Source: Pyrinomonadaceae bacterium (GTDB taxonomy: Bacteria > Acidobacteriota > Blastocatellia > Pyrinomonadales > Pyrinomonadaceae). From it: a DNA stretch of 6,143 nucleotides. The DNA is taken from positions 1 through 6,143 of the forward strand of contig JACCRA010000536.1 of assembly GCA_013813825.1 (NCBI GenBank), in the 5' to 3' direction. Shown one piece after another: positions 4,910-6,143 of this stretch. The translations under genes were made by a program, and so were the position numbers. The stretch's first letter is position 1. Every line of letters starts with the position of its first letter. Below the pieces are notes generated by a model, which did no database searches, was not told where the DNA came from, and saw nothing but the letters and a program-made list of their open reading frames with translations.

Positions 4910-5782
4910 TCACACGGCGATTGGTTCGGCTTGCTGCCGCATGTCCCCGATAGCGCGCAGGCGTTCGACCACCTCTTTGATCAGCCAGTTCGGGGTGGAC
5001 GCTCCGGCCGTGACGCCGACTCGTTCGACGCCGGCTACATCCGCCGGATTGATCTCCTGTGGCGTCTCGATCAGAAAACTTTTCGCGCACTGCTCCTGAC
5101 ACACCGAGAGGAGTTTAATGCTGTTCGACGAATGCCGGCCGCCGATGATGTAGAAGGCTTCGACCTGACCGGCGAGCGCCCGCGCCGCGTCCTGCCGGTC
5201 GCGCGTCGCGGAGCAGATGGTATTGACGATCTGCGGCTCGGCGTCGGCCTTCGCGCGCACGGCTTCGGCCGCTTCAAGAAACGTGCTCAGCTTGATCGTC
5301 GTCTGCGAGACGACGAGCGGGGCGTGCAGCGGCGGCAGCGCCGCGACCTCGCCAGCGTCGCGCACCACGTGCGCGTTGTGCGGCGCGTAACCTTTAACGC
5401 CGATCATTTCCGGGTGATCGGGGTTGCCGATCACGACCACGTCGCGCCCCTGCTCGGCGGCGCGCTCGGCGAGTTTTTGCACCTTCGTCACAAACGGGCA
5501 TGTCGCGTCCACCACTTTGGCGGCGCGCGCTTCCAACTCGCGCTGCACTTCAGGCGTCACGCCGTGCGCGCGAATGACCTCCGTCATGTCCGCGCTGGCC
5601 TCGATTGGCGCATCAATCGTCGCCACGCCGTGCGCTTCAAGCCGCCCGATCTCCTGCGAGTTATGAATTAGCGGCCCCAGCGTCCTGACCGTCCCGCCTT
5701 CAGCGAGCGCGTCCTCCACCATCTGCACCGCGCGCTCGACGCCGAAACAGAAACCATACTCGTCAGCTAACAGAACTTGCAT
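4910..5782 (-). CDS. ispH: 4-hydroxy-3-methylbut-2-enyl diphosphate reductase
   Basis: IspH (LytB) catalyses the last step of the MEP pathway: reductive dehydroxylation of HMBPP to isopentenyl and dimethylallyl diphosphate, using a cytoplasmic iron-sulfur cluster. All key residues are visible. The three cluster cysteines are C12 (GFCFGV), C95 (DATCPFV) and C190 (NTICSATRDRQ). The diphosphate-binding histidines are H40 (GPLIHN), H73 (RAHGV) and H123 (GNPDHPE), with the proton-relay acid E125. T162 (SQTTI), S218-S219-N220 (RHSSNS) and S262 (AGASTP) complete the active site. At 290 residues it is of normal length for the short bacterial form. The ATG at 5782 begins at the conserved N-terminus and has AAAGGA about 6 nt upstream. 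It is separated by about 214 nt from the co-directional gene before it, and probably has its own leader. It ends in the bidirectional terminator. Its presence implies isoprenoid synthesis by the MEP route. Confidence 0.97.
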   Translation of the reverse strand: MQVLLADEYGFCFGVERAVQMVEDALAEGGTVRTLGPLIHNSQEIGRLEAHGVATIDAPIEASADMTEVIRAHGVTPEVQRELEARAAKVVDATCPFVTKVQKLAERAAEQGRDVVVIGNPDHPEMIGVKGYAPHNAHVVRDAGEVAALPPLHAPLVVSQTTIKLSTFLEAAEAVRAKADAEPQIVNTICSATRDRQDAARALAGQVEAFYIIGGRHSSNSIKLLSVCQEQCAKSFLIETPQEINPADVAGVERVGVTAGASTPNWLIKEVVERLRAIGDMRQQAEPIAV

Positions 5783-5844
5783 CGTCGTTCCTTTTGAATT
5801 TATGTGATTACTGATTCGCGATGGATGTCTTGATCTGTATTTGA

Positions 5845-5869
5845 AATCGCAGCTTTAAAATTTGCGATT
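5845..5869. promoter_or_regulatory. Inverted repeat in the ispH leader
   Basis: AATCGCA (5845-5851) and TGCGATT (5863-5869) are perfect inverted 7-mers around an 11-nt AT-rich centre. It lies 63 nt upstream of the ispH ATG. The dyad spacing would suit a dimeric regulator, or it may be another member of the ATTCGCGAT-like repeats seen at 4028-4036 and 5813-5820. No regulator can be named. Confidence 0.3.
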
Positions 5870-5915
5870 CTGAATCGGAGTTTCGGGAAAGCTCATACCC
5901 GGAAACTCCGATCAG
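5870..5915 (-). terminator. Imperfect hairpin between the upstream gene and ispH (terminator or leader element)
   Basis: The arms at 5870-5887 and 5898-5915 pair over 17 positions with two single-base bulges, around a 10-nt loop. The central part (ATCGGAGTTTC with GAAACTCCGAT) is perfect. On the minus strand it lies about 82 nt after the stop of the upstream gene and 88 nt before ispH. There is no immediate U tract; AAATTTTAAAG follows 9 nt later. It could terminate the upstream gene or be a folded 5' leader of ispH. Confidence 0.45.
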
Positions 5916-5996
5916 GCAATCGCCCGTGATATTCTGACCGTCAGTGGGCAAAACCCACGCCCTTGCCCGACGCGCGGGCTTCCGCCAGTGCCTCCC

Positions 5997-6143
5997 TCAC
6001 ACCGTCCCCGGCGGCTCGTCCGTGACGTGTGGTTGTTGCGGAGCGCGCCGCTGCCATTCTTCGCGCAGGCGGTCGCCGCCTTTCAATGCCTCATCGATCC
6101 ACCCGATGTTCTTCTCCGCGAACCAGCGCACGCCGCCCCACAA
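5997..6143 (-). CDS. 3' end of an unrecognised gene (partial)
   Basis: The minus-strand frame that is open at the right edge encodes 48 residues before a TGA at 5999-5997. The visible part starts LWGGVRWFAEKNIGWIDEAL and continues with a charged segment (GGDRLREEWQRRAP) and a Pro-rich tail ending EPPGTV. The first 20 residues are rich in Trp and look amphipathic or membrane-associated. Codons are GC-rich at the third position like the neighbouring genes. It is the last part of a gene on the same strand as ispH. I cannot assign a family from so short a stretch, and whether the frame is the real one rests only on codon bias and the absence of stops. Confidence 0.5.
   Translation of the reverse strand: MWGGVRWFAEKNIGWIDEALKGGDRLREEWQRRAPQQPHVTDEPPGTV

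Noticed and set aside
4365..5102. Minus-strand open frame of 245 codons from ispH across to the 218-aa gene
   Set aside because: It crosses the strong bidirectional terminator, overlaps two better-supported genes in other frames, and has no recognisable motif.
4931..5671. Long open frame (246 codons) on the plus strand opposite ispH
   Set aside because: It is antisense to a fully motif-complete IspH, contains many Arg/His codons typical of the complement of GC-rich genes, and resembles no known protein.
5944..5968. GTGGG/CCCAC and GGGCAA/TTGCCC pairs as an RNA gene
   Set aside because: The pairs are short and mutually exclusive, and no tRNA or other known RNA pattern fits around them.

Overview
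The window is a GC-rich, gene-dense stretch of a bacterial chromosome. The mix points to Acidobacteriota, possibly a Blastocatellia-like lineage: zinc-ribbon membrane proteins, a ChrR-type cupin, an MEP-pathway ispH, and small unrecognised proteins separated by short dispersed repeats. That placement is inference; no rRNA or other taxonomic marker is present. I see no mobile-element genes, CRISPR array, tRNA or rRNA.

Layout from left to right. A minus-strand pair comes first: a zinc-ribbon/RDD membrane protein that runs off the left edge (1-551) and, 46 nt upstream of it, a divergent M15-type zinc peptidase (598-1449). A divergent gap of about 107 nt leads to a 130-residue plus-strand protein of unknown function (1557-1949). 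It converges on a minus-strand zinc-ribbon, one-TM, tandem-PDZ protein (2022-3014). The two stop codons are separated by the core of a heptamer-based inverted repeat. After a divergent gap of about 215 nt come three plus-strand genes: an 84-residue beta-rich protein (3230-3484), a cupin (3531-3884) and, beyond a stem-loop repeat, an Ala/Arg-rich helical protein (4110-4766). A perfect 16-bp bidirectional terminator (4840-4876) separates this run from ispH on the minus strand (4910-5782). The 3' end of another minus-strand gene (5997-6143) enters at the right edge.

The genes do not form one obvious pathway. IspH makes the universal isoprenoid precursors. The M15-like protein may act on peptidoglycan peptides. 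The RDD and PDZ proteins are probably inner-membrane proteins with cytoplasmic zinc ribbons. The cupin is a predicted metal-binding sensor or enzyme domain.

The most notable signal is non-coding. Several heptanucleotide tandem repeats and one 9-nt-period repeat sit exactly at gene ends. At least two of them supply the last codons and the stop codon of the adjacent gene, giving the same E-G-S-x-Q-stop tail to unrelated proteins. I did not find strong evidence for a new multi-gene system.
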